A stretch of 64,000 nt of DNA from Chlorokybus atmophyticus (taxonomy: Eukaryota > Streptophyta > Chlorokybophyceae > Chlorokybales > Chlorokybaceae): positions 444,612 to 508,611 of the forward strand of contig RHPI01002438.1 in assembly GCA_009103225.1 (NCBI GenBank), given 5' to 3'. The position numbers and the translations under genes are program-made. Of this stretch, positions 10,769 to 24,100 are shown in pieces (positions within the stretch are counted from its first letter, which is position 1; each line of letters begins with the position of its first letter). Under the pieces are notes generated by a model. It was not told the DNA's origin and searched no databases. It worked only from the letters and a program-made list of their open reading frames with translations.

Positions 10769-13700
10769 TTGACAAGCATTGTACTTACACATTCATGGGC
10801 AAGCTAGTCAATACTTCGAATAAGCATTACGCGTGTTGATCTGGGCAGTATCTAGCCATGCAGTAGTGGTAGTAGTAGTCATGACTGCACTGCCTGGCAC
10901 GCAATGCTGCATAAGTATTGCAGGTGTTGATACCTAAGACTGAAGCGTCAAACTGCTTCAAGGCATCTCCAGCTCATCGTGTAGTATGTGTTGGTAGTGT
11001 CAGCACGCCAAACAGCCTCAGCACTTGAGACACACATGCAAACAGAATGTTTGTCTCTTGCCTGCTATCATTTGTTGCTCACTGTTGCTTACTGGCACAT
11101 TGCACTCGTGTGTGGAACTGTATAATGTTACCCACAGACAGTAGGAAAGGTGTTTGTTAAGTATGGTAACTCATGCACATGACGAAGTCACTAACTTCAA
11201 ATTAGTTATGGCAGTAAAGGTGGCGGTGATCAGAATCTTCTTCGTCATCATCAACATCATCACCATCATCGTTTCCAGGCAACACTCACCCTACAGCCTG
11301 AGTTGAGAGCATGCTTGCTCCATAGTGTTGATGATAGTGCATCGTGCGACCTCAACATAGGCGCCATTCCAAAAACGCCCGCAAGCTCCATGGTTGATTG
11401 TGCTTCAAGCTCCGCTGATTAATCCCATGCTCTTTCAAGAAGGTGCTTTTAAGCATGCGTGTAGGGTATACATCATAGTCGTTCAAAGTCACAAACATGT
11501 GCTCAGTGCAAACACACAGCATATAGCGCCCGTGTGGGCAGGTGATTATAACTGCACGTTGATCGCTTCATGTCTAACACGTAGAGGCAGTAGGGTAGCG
11601 TTGTAGAGTAGCGCGATGGTTAACTCAGTTGAAATTTATGTTGTGTAACATACATGCACTGCTGTATGCCAACTTCAGCGCATGTCATGCGCATGCGCAT
11701 GCGTAACTGACTGCGTACAGTACATGCGACATATCCCCCGCGCGCGCATTTCAAAGCTAGATGATTAAGACTTCGGAGGCCACAATTGGAATTTGCCCGC
11801 TTTTGCATCGTTCAAACTATGGCGCTGCCATTTCCGGTGGGGCGCTGGTCTTGCTCTGCTTCTGCTTGATGGGGCGTGCCGATGTTGGGCACTAGCACCA
11901 CGACATTGTTGCCGTTGCCGTTCATATGTTTGTTTGCTTGTTGCCACCAACAACCAACCTTTGATGTGGATCACGTTGAGCTGCAAACCCTATCACTACC
12001 ACGGCTTGGTGGCTTGGTTGCATGCGGTGATGTGATGTGTAGTATGCTCCAATCACATTTATATAGTTGCATATGCGTGTCCTGCAATTCGTGTCCACGG
12101 ACTAGGCACAACAAAGCAAGTGAACACGTACTCTACACCACACCAAGTGAGCTATGTAGGATGATCTGAGTAGCAGATGCAAGGCATAGTAGCAAGCTAA
12201 TCAACAGATGCACGGCAGCAGGGGCAGAGGCAAGATAGGGCTTTATTTTAGTAGGGGCGTACACACTAACCACGTTCTTTTATTTAAGTGCGTGCAAGTG
12301 GGGCGGAGGGGTGGGTACTACCTACAGGGTAGGATAGTGCAGCAATCACACCAACCTGTCGCAACAGGCGCAAGTGGTTAGACTAGGTAGGTAGGCCATC
12401 AGCAGCAGCAGCAGCAGCAGCACCGCTGAACAGCTGGAAAGGGCGAGGGGGATAGTGGAGCGGATGCTGTGTGCTGTGCAGTTACGACGTGTTATGCAAG
12501 TGTGATGCTGCAGCAGGAGGCCAAGGCAGCAGCCACAAACGGCTTAACCAATCTGTGAATCACAAGCGTGTATGTACGTGTATGTGCGAATAGAGTAAAG
12601 TGAATGTGTGCACTTTGCAAGTGTGCACCCCATGCAAGGCTTGTATGGGCTTGTTATTGAAGGGAGATAGCGCTGCAGGAAGAAAGAAAAAGAGGCATTG
12701 CAACAACGAAGGGGAGGATGGCCACCCTTTACTTTTTGCTTTTTAAGTGTAATACGGAGCGCTTGCTCAACAGCTGCCCGGCTGCTGCAACTCTCACGTT
12801 TACGAAGCTTTACGTCGACTTTATTATCAGCGGCTCGTGATTGTTAGCTATGCTAAACATCTGAACTTGTACGGACATCTTTGATGCCTTTACACAATAA
12901 TAACGGTGATGAAGTTATGTTTATCATTATACTTGCTTTGCTTGATCATTCAGGCCTTCTCACGAGTTACTAAGTTATTTATGTAAGACCAACATAAACA
13001 ATCTTGAATACTGGCAAACATATTCAGATCGTAATTACAATTCAAATAAAACTTGTTTTAAAGGAATGCTGCGGCTTTGTGTTTGGCTAAAATATACATT
13101 GGTAGCCTCGAAAAGTCGCAAAAAGCAAAGCCTTTGTTTTGCTAATGTAATTGCAAACTTGACATAAAATATGAAATAAAAATGAAACGTGTGATGCCAT
13201 TCAGAGAGTCTGTCAGTTAATTGTATTGCGTGTGTGCGCAGCTTGAGTATACATACATGCCGCAAGAATCCGCAGCTGCATGTATATCGTAAACACTCAT
13301 AATACGCAAATGTCAAAAGTCAGTTTTGACATTTAAGGTTCCAAATAAGGGGCCAAAGTAAAAGTCGGGCTTGAACAACGGCGAGATGAAAGTTACATAA
13401 TGACATGTAAAATCCATCTTCAATTTTCAAGGATACCACTACCATGCGTGTTTGGCCGCCCCGCATGTTTTCCCTCATTTCCCCGCTAAAAACTGCATTA
13501 AGCCATACTGCAGGAAAAGCTATCAGTCTACTAGCCTGTCAGTTAATCTTGTCGGGTCGAGGAGAGTTGAGGGTCACACTGTCTCGGGCCGCTGCAGGGA
13601 AAGACATGCTTGCTAGCCCTGTCGCTGCAACATGTTATAACATGTAGCAAAAGTAAAATAACCCAGCTCGTATGGCGAGGAGTGCCTGGTGGAGCTGCTC

Positions 13701-15025
13701 CGCTGTCGCTGAATCACACGGACATGTGGAGGCGGTGTCCTCCTTAGTGTATAGGCTGTGCTGTAGGGCACACAGTCAACAAGCCACTATAGTAGCCACT
13801 ATAGTAGCTACTATAGGTAGTGCTGTTTACACAGTTCTTTGCATGAGCGGAAAATGTGTTACACTGTTAAGTGAGGTAAATGAGCAAGCAACAAGTGGAT
13901 ACTATGCCCTAACTGATGCCAACAAACACACTGCAACCAGGCACACCAAGCTCACATCAATGACGAGCATGATGCACACACGAGCATGCACAGGCTCTCA
14001 CATGGTGAAGGGGTTCTTGGGAACCGGGATGGCGTGTTCGCAGTTCAAGTCGTTTCACAAGCTCTTAGCTTTCTCACTCACAGTGTCACCAGCTGATCCA
14101 ATGAACACTATGACTACTTATACTAGTCAAATCATGACTGTTGAGAACATAAGCTAACGGTCATATCGAGGCTATTTTCACATCAATCGCTACTCGATAT
14201 GAAGCACAACTTATAACTGAGCTCACAGCTGAACAGCTACGCGCGGTGCCTATGTAGGCTATGGTCGTGAGCTACTCTGGAGTCATGACCTAGGTACTGG
14301 TCAGTGACGCGCGCGCGCTGGTATGCTGGTAGGCCGGGCGATGGTTTCAATGTAGACATGCCCGATGAAGGCTGGTTTGCGTGGGCACTAGGCATGACAG
14401 TCTTCGTGTATCAATAACATCAGTTAAGTACAGCCAATCATCGTACATATGATTTCAATACAAATAAGAAATACACATTTTAATTGTTGAAACACATGCA
14501 CAAAATTGTACATGGTTACACGCAAACACGACACATTAACGACCAACAACACCTAGTAGTCATAAGCGTCGGGGCTCAAACCATTGCAAGCATCCTCCTT
14601 TATACATGTCAAACATCGCTTAAATCCGAGACCGGTTAATGCCTGAAACTATACAACACGACCTGCTGCAGTATGGTGAAATAAACATGCTTATGAAAGT
14701 AGACGAACATATGTTTTCAAGCTCTTGCACGTGAGTATAAAAAATTGTACTAGATTATGTCATATTGGTAAGGGACATAGTGAGCCACAACTTATGGCGT
14801 TGCAATCTGCACTTTATTGGTCACATCCTACACAACATGAACATGTATGTCATGTCTGGATGAAGGGCGCAAGTTTGGCCGCCACAAGCACTCAAAGTTT
14901 GAGGGCTATCAGTCTCTGGTGTCCAGTGGTGACGCGATTGCGCGGGAACGTCGGCCCGCCACGCTGGCCGCGCGGGCGCGGGGGTCTGGGCTGGCGGGCG
15001 CAGCCACCCAAGCCAGGTCCAGAGT
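10769..15025. other. Long gene-poor intergenic region
   Basis: About 4.2 kb without a supportable gene. It contains an ATC-rich run (about 11247-11273), a CAG run (12400-12421), an AT-rich stretch (about 12880-13430) and repeated ACTATAGTAGC units (about 13785-13815). An ORF of 161 codons at 13672-14157 shows no recognisable domain. Confidence 0.6.
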
Positions 15026-15336
15026 TTCTCGAAGCTTCCAGCCGGCGCGCGCGCAACAAAGGCAGCCTGCCAACGGCCTGCCTGGAACCATCGTCGATTC
15101 GCCGTTTGGGCCGCCAGAAGCTTCAATTGCGAGCATGCAAAATCGCTCTCGCCCGCGCTTTGATGCCCCCGAGGAGATCCCCCTAGGACGCCACTTACCG
15201 CCGCCAGTAACCCCCGCGGAACCTTCACGCAGGCAGGATCGCAGCCGATTAGCAGCCCATTGCAGTTGCATCTAGCTGCAGTAATCGCCTGTACTTAATC
15301 TCCGGCAGGTGGCTGCCGACGCCGGTTGGAAGCTTC
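15026..15336 (+). promoter_or_regulatory. Heat-shock elements upstream of HSP70
   Basis: TTCTCGAAGCTTC at 15026-15038 is three perfectly spaced, alternating nGAAn units, a consensus heat-shock-factor site. Two further GAAGCTTC cores lie at 15117-15124 and 15329-15336. All sit 250-560 bp before the HSP70 start codon, which fits heat-inducible transcription. Confidence 0.75.
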
Positions 15337-15585
15337 CAAAGCTCGTGACTGAGGGGTTAGAGTGAGGAGGCAAGTTTGGCGCTCCCGCCGTATAAGCTGT
15401 TGTGAACAGTGTCGGCACCAGTGTGGACGTGTGTGCATACCTGTGTGTGAGTGCCGTTAGTAGCCGGCGGCGGCGGCGGCGTGTAGAGGTCGCTTGGAGG
15501 CTTTGTTGGGTGTGCTGCGAAAGGCGAGGAGGTCGCCGGGTGTGGTCGTTTTGGTTGTCGAGGTTGTGACGTTTGGTGTAGCATA

Positions 15586-18093
15586 ATGGCTGGGAAGGGC
15601 GAGGGTCCTGCCATCGGCATCGATTTGGGTACGACATACAGCTGCGTCGGCGTTTGGCAGCATGACCGGGTGGAGATCATCGCAAACGACATGGGTAACA
15701 GGACGACCCCCAGCTACGTTGCCTTCACAGACACAGAGAGGCTGATAGGTGATGCCGCGAAGAACCAGGTGGCCATGAACCCGAAGAACACAGTGTTTGA
15801 CGCTAAGAGGTTGATTGGTCGCCGCTATTCCGACCCCTCTGTTCAGTCTGACATCAAGCTGTGGCCGTTCGAAGTCAAGTCGGGTCCCGCTGAGAAGCCC
15901 ATCATCGTTGTCGACTACAAGGGCGAACGCAAGGTATGTTAGTTGCAGATGCCTGCGCTGGTCACCGCATTTGGCATGGTCTGCGTATGAGTTCTGAAGC
16001 AGTGGCTATTCCACGCCGGGATTGCTAGGTTGCATTCACGTGTCCTCTGTGCCCCGTGTAGTAAGCTGCTCTTGTTTGTACTGTGTAGTCGTGCGACTCT
16101 AAGGGCTGTGCAGCATGAAAGTACATGCATGTTTGGTGCCGTAATGTCGCGTATTGTCAAGGGCTGTGCCGCATGGGAGTACATGTGTCATTGGCTGCTG
16201 TTGTGCTCAAGTTGCGTCTGGAGGTAATTATGGGTCTGATTGTCTGTTGTCCCTGCAGGAGTTTGCGGCGGAGGAGATCTCATCGATGGTGTTGGTGAAG
16301 ATGAGGGAAACTGCTGAGGCCTATCTTGGCAAGGAGATTAAGAACGCTGTTGTCACTGTCCCTGCCTACTTCAACGACAGCCAAAGGCAGGCAACCAAGG
16401 ATGCTGGTGTCATTGCTGGTCTCAATGTGATGCGTATCATCAACGAGCCTACAGCTGCTGCCATCGCTTATGGTCTCGACAAGAAGGCAACCTCAGTTGG
16501 CGAGAAGAATGTGCTGATCTTCGACCTGGGAGGTGGTACCTTCGATGTGTCTCTGTTGACCATTGAGGAGGGTATTTTCGAGGTCAAGGCTACCGCTGGG
16601 GATACCCATCTTGGTGGTGAGGACTTCGACAACCGCATGGTCAACTTCTTCATGCAGGAGTTCAAGCGCAAGTACAAGAAGGACATTGGCAACAACCCCC
16701 GTGCACAGAGGCGGCTACGAACGGCATGCGAGCGCGCCAAGCGCACTCTGTCATCCACAGCACAAACCAGCATTGAGATCGACTCTCTGTTTGAGGGCAT
16801 TGATTTCTACAGCACCATCACCCGCGCTCGTTTCGAAGAGATGAACATTGATCTGTTCCGCAAGTGCATGGACCCTGTGGAGAAGTGCCTGCGCGATGCC
16901 AAGATGGACAAGAGCAGCATTGATGAGGTCGTGCTCGTTGGTGGCTCCACTCGCATTCCCAAGATCCAGCAGATGCTCCAGGACTTCTTCAATGGCAAGG
17001 AGCTGTGCAAGGCCATCAACCCCGACGAGGCTGTTGCATATGGCGCTGCTGTTCAGGCTGCCATCCTGAGCGGTGAGGGCAATGAGAAGGTGCAGGACCT
17101 CCTGCTGCTGGATGTTACCCCACTGTCACTTGGTCTGGAGACAGCTGGTGGTGTCATGACTGTCCTCATTCCCCGCAACACAACCATTCCCACCAAAAAG
17201 GAGCAGGTGGGTTTCAAGCTCGAGTGCGGTGCAACGCGGTGCACTTGCAGATCTTGCTAGATGTTGGTCGGTACCTGTTGTACTGTGTTTGCTAATTGCT
17301 ATCTGCTGTGCAACAGGTGTTCTCTACCTACTCCGACAACCAGCCAGGTGTGCTCATCCAGGTGTACGAGGGTGAGAGGTCACGAACAAGGGATAACAAC
17401 CTGCTTGGCAAGTTTGAGCTGTCCGGCATCCCTCCTGCTCCCCGCGGTGTTCCCCAGATTAATGTCTGCTTCGATATTGATGCCAATGGCATCCTGAACG
17501 TGTCTGCGGAGGACAGGACAACTGGTGTTAAGAACAAGATTACCATCACAAACGACAAGGGCAGGTGTGTATATCAGTCTACAAATGTATTTTCTTGCAG
17601 CTGACTTCATGTATTGCGTGTGCTGCTGGTGACATCCTCAGTGTCTGACTTCTGTGTTGCACACAGGCTAAGCAAGGAGGATATTGAGCGTATGGTTCAG
17701 GAAGCAGAGAAGTACAAGAGCGAAGATGAGGATCATAAGAAGAAGGTGGAGGCTAAGAACGCCCTGGAGAACTACGCCTACAACATGCGCAACACCCTCC
17801 GAGATGAGAAGGTCGCCAGCAAGCTGGACGCTGCTGACAAGGAGAAGATGGAGAAGGAGGTCGAGGCAGCCATTGACTGGCTAGAGCACAACCAGCTGGC
17901 AGAGAAGGACGAGTTTGACGACAAGCTGAAGGAGCTGGAGAATCTCTGCAACCCCATCATTGCACGCATGTACCAGGCAGGAGGCGCTGCGCCCGACATG
18001 GGTGGTGCTGGTGGCTTCCCAGGCGCTGGTGCCTCAGATGATGCTGCTGCTGGCAGTGGCGGCGCCGGCCCCAAGATTGAGGAGGTCGACTAA
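15586..18093 (+). CDS. HSP70: Cytosolic heat shock protein 70, four exons
   Basis: ATP-dependent chaperone that folds and refolds clients with J-domain and nucleotide-exchange partners. Exons 15586-15933, 16259-17206, 17317-17564 and 17667-18093 join in frame to 656 residues, the usual length. The nucleotide-binding domain begins [14 protein letters not shown] and carries [19 protein letters not shown] and [16 protein letters not shown]. The substrate-binding part contains [29 protein letters not shown] and [21 protein letters not shown] Gly/Ala-rich tail ends in EEVD, the TPR co-chaperone signal of cytosolic HSP70s, so it is not a plastid, mitochondrial or ER form. Intron 1 holds an imperfect tandem repeat of an AAGGGCTGTGC unit. 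Heat-shock elements lie upstream. Confidence 0.97.
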
Positions 18094-19082
18094 GCTGTAC
18101 TTTAGGCTAGCTTCACTCAAGGCGATAGACGCCAGTTGTACAGGCAGGTGCAGCGATTGTGAGTTTTTCCTGCAATCGCCTCCCTATGCACAGGGAGTTG
18201 CTCGCAGTTCACTGCCGCTGCGCAGGTTTGGGTGTACGTTGGACTCTAGGCATTGTTACAATTGGTAGCCATTAGTCTACACAATATGCGCGCTGTTTTT
18301 CCTTTTAAAGGAAGGTGTTTTGTCTCACTGCTATTGGTTTTGGCTGCACCATTGGGTGGTGGGCGGTTGATTGTTGCTCTGGTGCGCTTGTACACTCTGC
18401 CCTTTTGCACCTTTTCATGGGTGATGCTGGTATTCAGAGGTTACATGCCACGATGCTGCAACCACGATCTGAAACTTATAGGCCATATGCGTGACAAGGG
18501 ATTGGTCATGTTGTACTGTTCAAAAAACAGGCCATAAGGTAGGTTGAGATGCTAATATGTGTGCAGCCATATGATGATGAATCTAGATGATGTACTTTGC
18601 CATGGCTATAGCATAAATGATGGTCCTAGCAGGGTTCATGCTTGTTTGGCCAATGCAACATCATTTCAGTGCGCAACTGCCTGCACACAGTGTGGCGTGA
18701 TTTGTGTTATGAAGGTTCTGCACTTTATTGTGCCAAACAATAGAAAGAAAGTGGTAGAGCACTGATGCAGGCATGTACAGCTGCATTAATACAAACTAAG
18801 AAGAAAACTAGATACCGCAGCGCATACTCCCTTGTGTTCTTATATGCTATGACTGCAGCAAGCACAGATGCGAGCCCAAGCCCTGAGCATGTTGCTGTAC
18901 AACGTGAAGCCATACAACTGTGATGTGTACACACAAATCCGTGCGCGCAATGTACTACGCAAGTGAATGGTTTAGAGAGACTGAAACAACCAATCTCTCC
19001 CGTACATTGCTATGTACATGGACAATAGCGAGAAGGTTGCACTGCATACCAGTACCAGCCTGTACAACCAACTCGGGCACAC
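18094..19082. other. Intergenic region between convergent HSP70 and DRC8
   Basis: Holds the HSP70 3' UTR and the DRC8 3' flank. No further gene is supported. Confidence 0.6.
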
Positions 19083-20262
19083 TCACCCCCAGGACACCGG
19101 CAGCGGCTTTGTCTTAGTCTTCGCGTCTGCTGCATCCTCGCGCCCCGAGCGCGCAAGCATCTCCACGTAGTCCTCGTACCACACTTTACCAGTCTCCTCG
19201 TCCACCGCAACCTGCATCATGTCCGTCACCTCCTCCGGCCGGAAGGTGTCTCCAAGCGTCACCATCAGACTCTGCAAGCGCAATGAAGATGAAGAGCCTG
19301 AATGGCACACTACTAACACCTCTGTTTGAGGGACTCCGTTGCAGGTGATTGTGTAGATGCATAGAGTAATAAGTTACCTTGAAGGTCTCCCCATCAATGT
19401 ACCCTCTCCCCTCTGGATCTAACCCCTGCGCCCCCATAGTCACTGTCACTTTGCTGCTACTGCAATAGCAACAGCCACAGCACCAACAACAATAGCAACG
19501 ATTGCTACATGGACAATGGCAACAACAACAACAAAGTAACCTGAAATGCGCGCAAGAGGGTGGCCTCCGTGTCTCGAGTGTAGTCTTTCATTTGTTCCAG
19601 CAGCACCCTCAGCATGCATTTCTCAAAGCGGTCGTACGCCACCACGCCTGTGGTGTTGTCTTCGCCCCTCACCTGCACAGGCATGCACTCAACCTCACAG
19701 AAACGTGTTAACACACCGTAGTCGTGTTCCTGTCTTTCCTCCCCTACCTCGTGCAGAATGTCCCGCAGCTGATCCTGCGTCGGGTTCAACCCTAGGGAAC
19801 GCACAATCGTCGGTATCTCCCTGCACGTAATTAAAGCTTGCTTGGGTTTTTGTCATGGCCAATGTATTCAACCCTTGACACAGCCTTGCATACATACGTG
19901 ATGTATTGGTCGACAAGACACATGCATGCCAAGACGCTAAGGTACAACGGTCTGGTTTGCAAGTTGACAGTTGCAGCATTGGCGTGTACTGAATAACACA
20001 GTTCCACCTTATACCTTTCATCGACCTCATTTTTCTTTTCTTTGGTCTCAAAGAGCGCAAACGCCTTGCGCACCCGTTCCCTGGCGGCGTCCGCTGCCGC
20101 CGACTGCGTCTGGGACAGGTAGAGCTGGGTTTGGGGTTGCACCTGCTGCTGGACTGGCGTCGCCGCCGCCGCCTCTGGCAGTACGCCGGAAGTGGTCACA
20201 GCATCCTCCTCCTTCAAATAGGTCCCTTCCACCTCGACCACCGGCACCTCCTCCGCACCCAT
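19083..20262 (-). CDS. DRC8: Dynein regulatory complex subunit 8 (EFCAB2-like EF-hand protein), five exons
   Basis: An EF-hand subunit of the nexin-dynein regulatory complex that joins outer doublets in motile cilia. Exons: 20015-20262, 19748-19820, 19541-19672, 19378-19425 and 19083-19271. The core aligns with animal EFCAB2: AFALFETKEKKNEVDEREIP, TIVRSLGLNPTQDQLRDILH, AYDRFEKCMLRVLLEQ, LLRAFQ, LDPEGRGYIDGETFKSLMVT and VDEETGKVWYEDYVEML. The EF-hand loops are degenerate, as in the family; the DPEGRGYID loop keeps the most acidic ligands. The N-terminus is extended and Ala/Gln-rich, and the frame is open up to 20472, so an upstream start is possible. The TGA at 19083-19085 overlaps a GTGAGT donor-like site, so another C-terminal exon cannot be excluded. 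Confidence 0.87.
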
Positions 20263-21195
20263 GTGCTTCTCCGTGGCGGCTGCGGCGGCCGCGATGTGGG
20301 CGACGTGGGCGTAGCAGTTGCTTATCACGTGACCAGTTTGAGCATCCTTCCGCAAATGCGGAATGTTCCCGTCGTCCTGACTTATGGAAGACGCCAGGAC
20401 AGGGCTGCTTTGGATGCCCGGGTGTAGAGTTCCCTGGGCAATCCGCAGTGCACGGCGGTGGGTGGCGGTCAAGCAATAGCATCTAAAGTCCTCCCTGACA
20501 GTCTTTACACTTGGGCAGCACGGACACTGACAGCCTTGCAGCGGTCATGGCCGGTTACTGTCGTCTCCTTGCTGGGTGCTTGCTTTCCGCCGCGTCGGCT
20601 GGCTCAATGCGCCCCACGCACCGGTCGCCATGTGCCGTACACTGACACACGTTTCCGTTTCCCGCACGAACACGAACGCGCACTCGTCCCGGTACCGCAC
20701 CAATGTTGTCCTTGCCCTCACGGGACTCAAGGGCTGGTACTGTACGTTGCGCCTCAATACGGCCCCCCTGGATACCAGTCAGATAATAAACTTCTTATGA
20801 GCGGGTCATTTGCGGTCCTGTCTAATGGAAGGTCCTGGACCCATTCTTATGCCGAGTAAGTGCTCTGGGGTCGTTCCTGTGCATGCGCACGTTTGAGATT
20901 CCATTGCGATTAGGGTTTCAACTGCTCGCTCCACCGTGGCGGTGTGGTTGCCGGCGGCGGTGGTGCTGGCGGCGGTGTGGGCAGGGAGCGGTGGAGGAGT
21001 GTTGGCTCAGAGGTCTTACTGGAAGCTTCTGACCGCGTGCAGCTGGACTGGTGCTTTTTACTGTGTCGTCCAATATGGGGCGGGAGACGAGAAGGCAGGG
21101 GGCGAGGCGTCAGGTTGCCGGCGGTAGCGGTGGTCTGGGCGAGGGTAAATGATGGTTGATTGTGCGTGGCTGGAGGTACTGGCCAGGAGCCCGCC
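20263..21195. promoter_or_regulatory. Divergent intergenic region between DRC8 and the ankyrin MAP3K
   Basis: Roughly 930 bp between two head-to-head genes. The part next to DRC8 may still be coding for that gene if translation starts at 20472. GC-rich sequence at 20930-21195 is probably the MAP3K promoter and 5' UTR. Confidence 0.5.
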
Positions 21196-24100
21196 ATGAG
21201 GGGATCTCTGCGCCATCACGGGTATGCTGGAGGCTCAGCAGCTGCTGCCTCGCCTGATGGAGGCGGTGGAGCGGGAGGGTATGGGGCTTACGGCACCGCT
21301 TCTCCTTTCAACCGGGAGCGGGAAAGGGAGCGGGATGGCGGCGGTGCTGCAGTGGGCATAACCACTTCCAGCACCGCTGCTGGGATGCGCCGGGATCCAA
21401 TGTCCAGGACATGCCCGGCAGGTCACATGTCTCGCCCTTTGCTGGACATACCCACGCCTTCCGTCGCGGCAGGATCAGCATTGCCTTACAGGTGCATGAC
21501 CTTTTGTGATCAAGTAGCTCAATGTTTAGTGGGTTTGTTGCGCAAACGCTGCAAGCGCAATGATATACTCAAGTGTTGATGGCGATTTCACTTAGTGTCA
21601 CTTGCACAATGCCACTTCCAAGCCCATGCAAGCGTGTTTGCCTCGCACATGCTTCGCGCATGCCACTCTCCTTTTGTTGCTTGAACCTACTGGTAGCGGA
21701 TTGCAATCTGAAACACAACAGGTGTTTGGCCACCGTCCACAATGTTTGGATTGGGTACCCAAGCATGTCACAGGTCACATGGCACATAAAGAGGCGGAGG
21801 AGGGTGGGGGAGAGTTTAATAGCTCAAAAAACTTGCGACTTAAAGCGGGGTTAGTGGACAAGCAAGCTGCAAAGCTCATCCTCATACACTGTTTTCACTT
21901 GTGCTCGCAGCCCAACACACTGGCGGCGCATTGATAGGGGACTTCGAGCCGTGGATATTCGCAATGCAGCACAGGATATGTTGTTGGAAGATGAGCCTGT
22001 CACTATGTATTCACCAACTAGTTCAAGCAACAGTGGCTATCAGTCCAACGGAGCAAGTAGCTACGGTGGGTCCCCTACACACAGAAGCCATGGAGTGCGA
22101 AGACGTGCGACAATCTCAACAGCCCATCGCGCCAGCGAGCTTCCACCTTTAGCCGTGAACGCACTTTCGCCAGTCACTCCAGGTTTGCGCACGGACAGTG
22201 GCCGCTTCCCTACTCCACGCGGGTTTGACGCTGTGGAGTTCCACTCAGAAAGTGGCCCTCCATCAGTGTCGCATGCGCCTGTGCGCAAGGTATGCTTGAT
22301 ATGCAGCATGTCAGCTGTTCCAGCAGCAATCTCGCCATCAGTACAGGAGTCCAGTTGCCTGCAGACGCATTTGTGTCAAACACCTGTATTGTAGACTCGT
22401 GGCTATAGCCTGGCAAGCGCTTTGGGGTAGAAATTCTCAATACTACCCCAAAGCATTGCAAGCGCTTTGGGGTAGAATCACTAACTCTAGAAGGCCTCAA
22501 CTTTTGCAAGCTTGCATCTAATGCTTTTGAGGTATATGCATCTGTATGACAAGTCATGGCCTAGAAAACCAGCTGTTTGTCAATGCAGGTGGTTTCGGCA
22601 CCTACTGCTCCGGGTGGTGGGATGAGCAGCCCAAGACGGCAAATGCGCTTGTGTAGACCACCTGCAGCACCAACACGCCTCAATACCCATGTGCTGCTTG
22701 AAGAAGACCGCTTGCAAAACCGCGGCGTGCCATCACCACCAGGTGGAGGTGGGTGCATCTCCACTTGAGCCAATGCCGGTGGCAAGGCTGCACACCCCAC
22801 CACATCCAATCGCTCCGTTGCCTGTGTCTGTGCAGGAACAAGCCTGTCCCCAAATCTTTCCCCAGTAAATCTCCCCTTCAGAAGAGGCTTCCGAGAAGGG
22901 CCACTTGCTGCAACCACCTTTACATACAGAACACAGGTGCGAGGTTCGCATTGAGCCGCAGTCATGCAATCAGCCTATGCGCCAGCAAGTACTTTGGTTG
23001 ACTTTTTATATTGGGTTAACCTGCTTTCCTATGGCTGCCAGCATTGCTGATGTGGACGCTGTCGCAGGTTCATGACATGGACTATTCTTATGATGTTCCG
23101 CGAGCTGGCTTGACTGATGCATCCAAGGCACAAGCGCTTGGGGATGCTGCAAAGCGCGGTGACTCCAAAGCAGTCCTTGAGCTTTTGAATGAGGGTGTTG
23201 ATGTCAATGTAGTTGACACAGGTAATATCTCTGGCAGTTGTAAGTATTACTTTGCTTGCGATGCCTGTCTACCATACCATGTGTGACCATGACATCATGC
23301 AGTCACTCAAAGAACGGCGTTGCACGAAGCTGTAGCATGCGTTCACTACGCGGTGGCACAGCTTCTGCTTGAGAATGGGGCCAACCCTGATATTGGGCAC
23401 CGGAAAGAGGTTAGGCGTACTTTCTGTTGGCTGTGCTCAGCCTGCTGTTCTTGCATTGTGGCGTGGCGTGTGCTCAAGTAGATGTACAGGGGCCGCCCCT
23501 GCTGCATGCGGCATCCTGGGGCAATCACAAGCTGGTGGAGTTGCTGCTGCAGCATGGAGCTGATGTCAATGCTGTTGACTCTTCACACTACACAGCTTTG
23601 CACCTAGCTTGTGAAGGCAGTCACGAGTAGGTTCTGCGCTACTTGCTGGCAACCCTTGTCATTGCTGATGTTAGGTAATTGCGTTTCTTACCATATGCAC
23701 GCTGGCGCTGTAGGGCTACGGTGAGGCTGCTGCTTCAAGCTGCTGCGAATATACGATTGAAGACTCCTGATGGTTATACAGCATTGCAATTGGCGTCTAA
23801 TGAACGTATCAAGAAACTCTTCCGAGGGGTTATTGGCACGCCTGCCGGTCGATTGGTAACACGTGGAGGGGAGCTGTCTCCATTGAGCGGCTCTGCAGCT
23901 GGTTCTCCACGTTTCCCAGTGTCGCCGTTAGCTAGATTTAGCAACGCCGCTGAGTCGGACAGTCCGAACCTAAGCCCGTCTTCAGAAGGTGATAGTCCAT
24001 TGGCTCGCTCTGCAATCAGCCCAAATGAGAGCCGTTTTGGCATGCACAGGTAAATGCAAGTTAGTCTGCTGTCATGTACTATGGCACTCCTCCATGCCAA

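Noticed and set aside
13672-14157. 161-codon ORF
   Set aside because: No recognisable motif. It contains tandem ACTATAGTAGC repeats and looks like chance in low-complexity intergenic DNA.
14725-15275. Overlapping GC-rich ORFs of 120-153 codons on both strands
   Set aside because: Similar length on both strands, no domain, and the stretch carries the HSP70 heat-shock elements, so it is promoter DNA.
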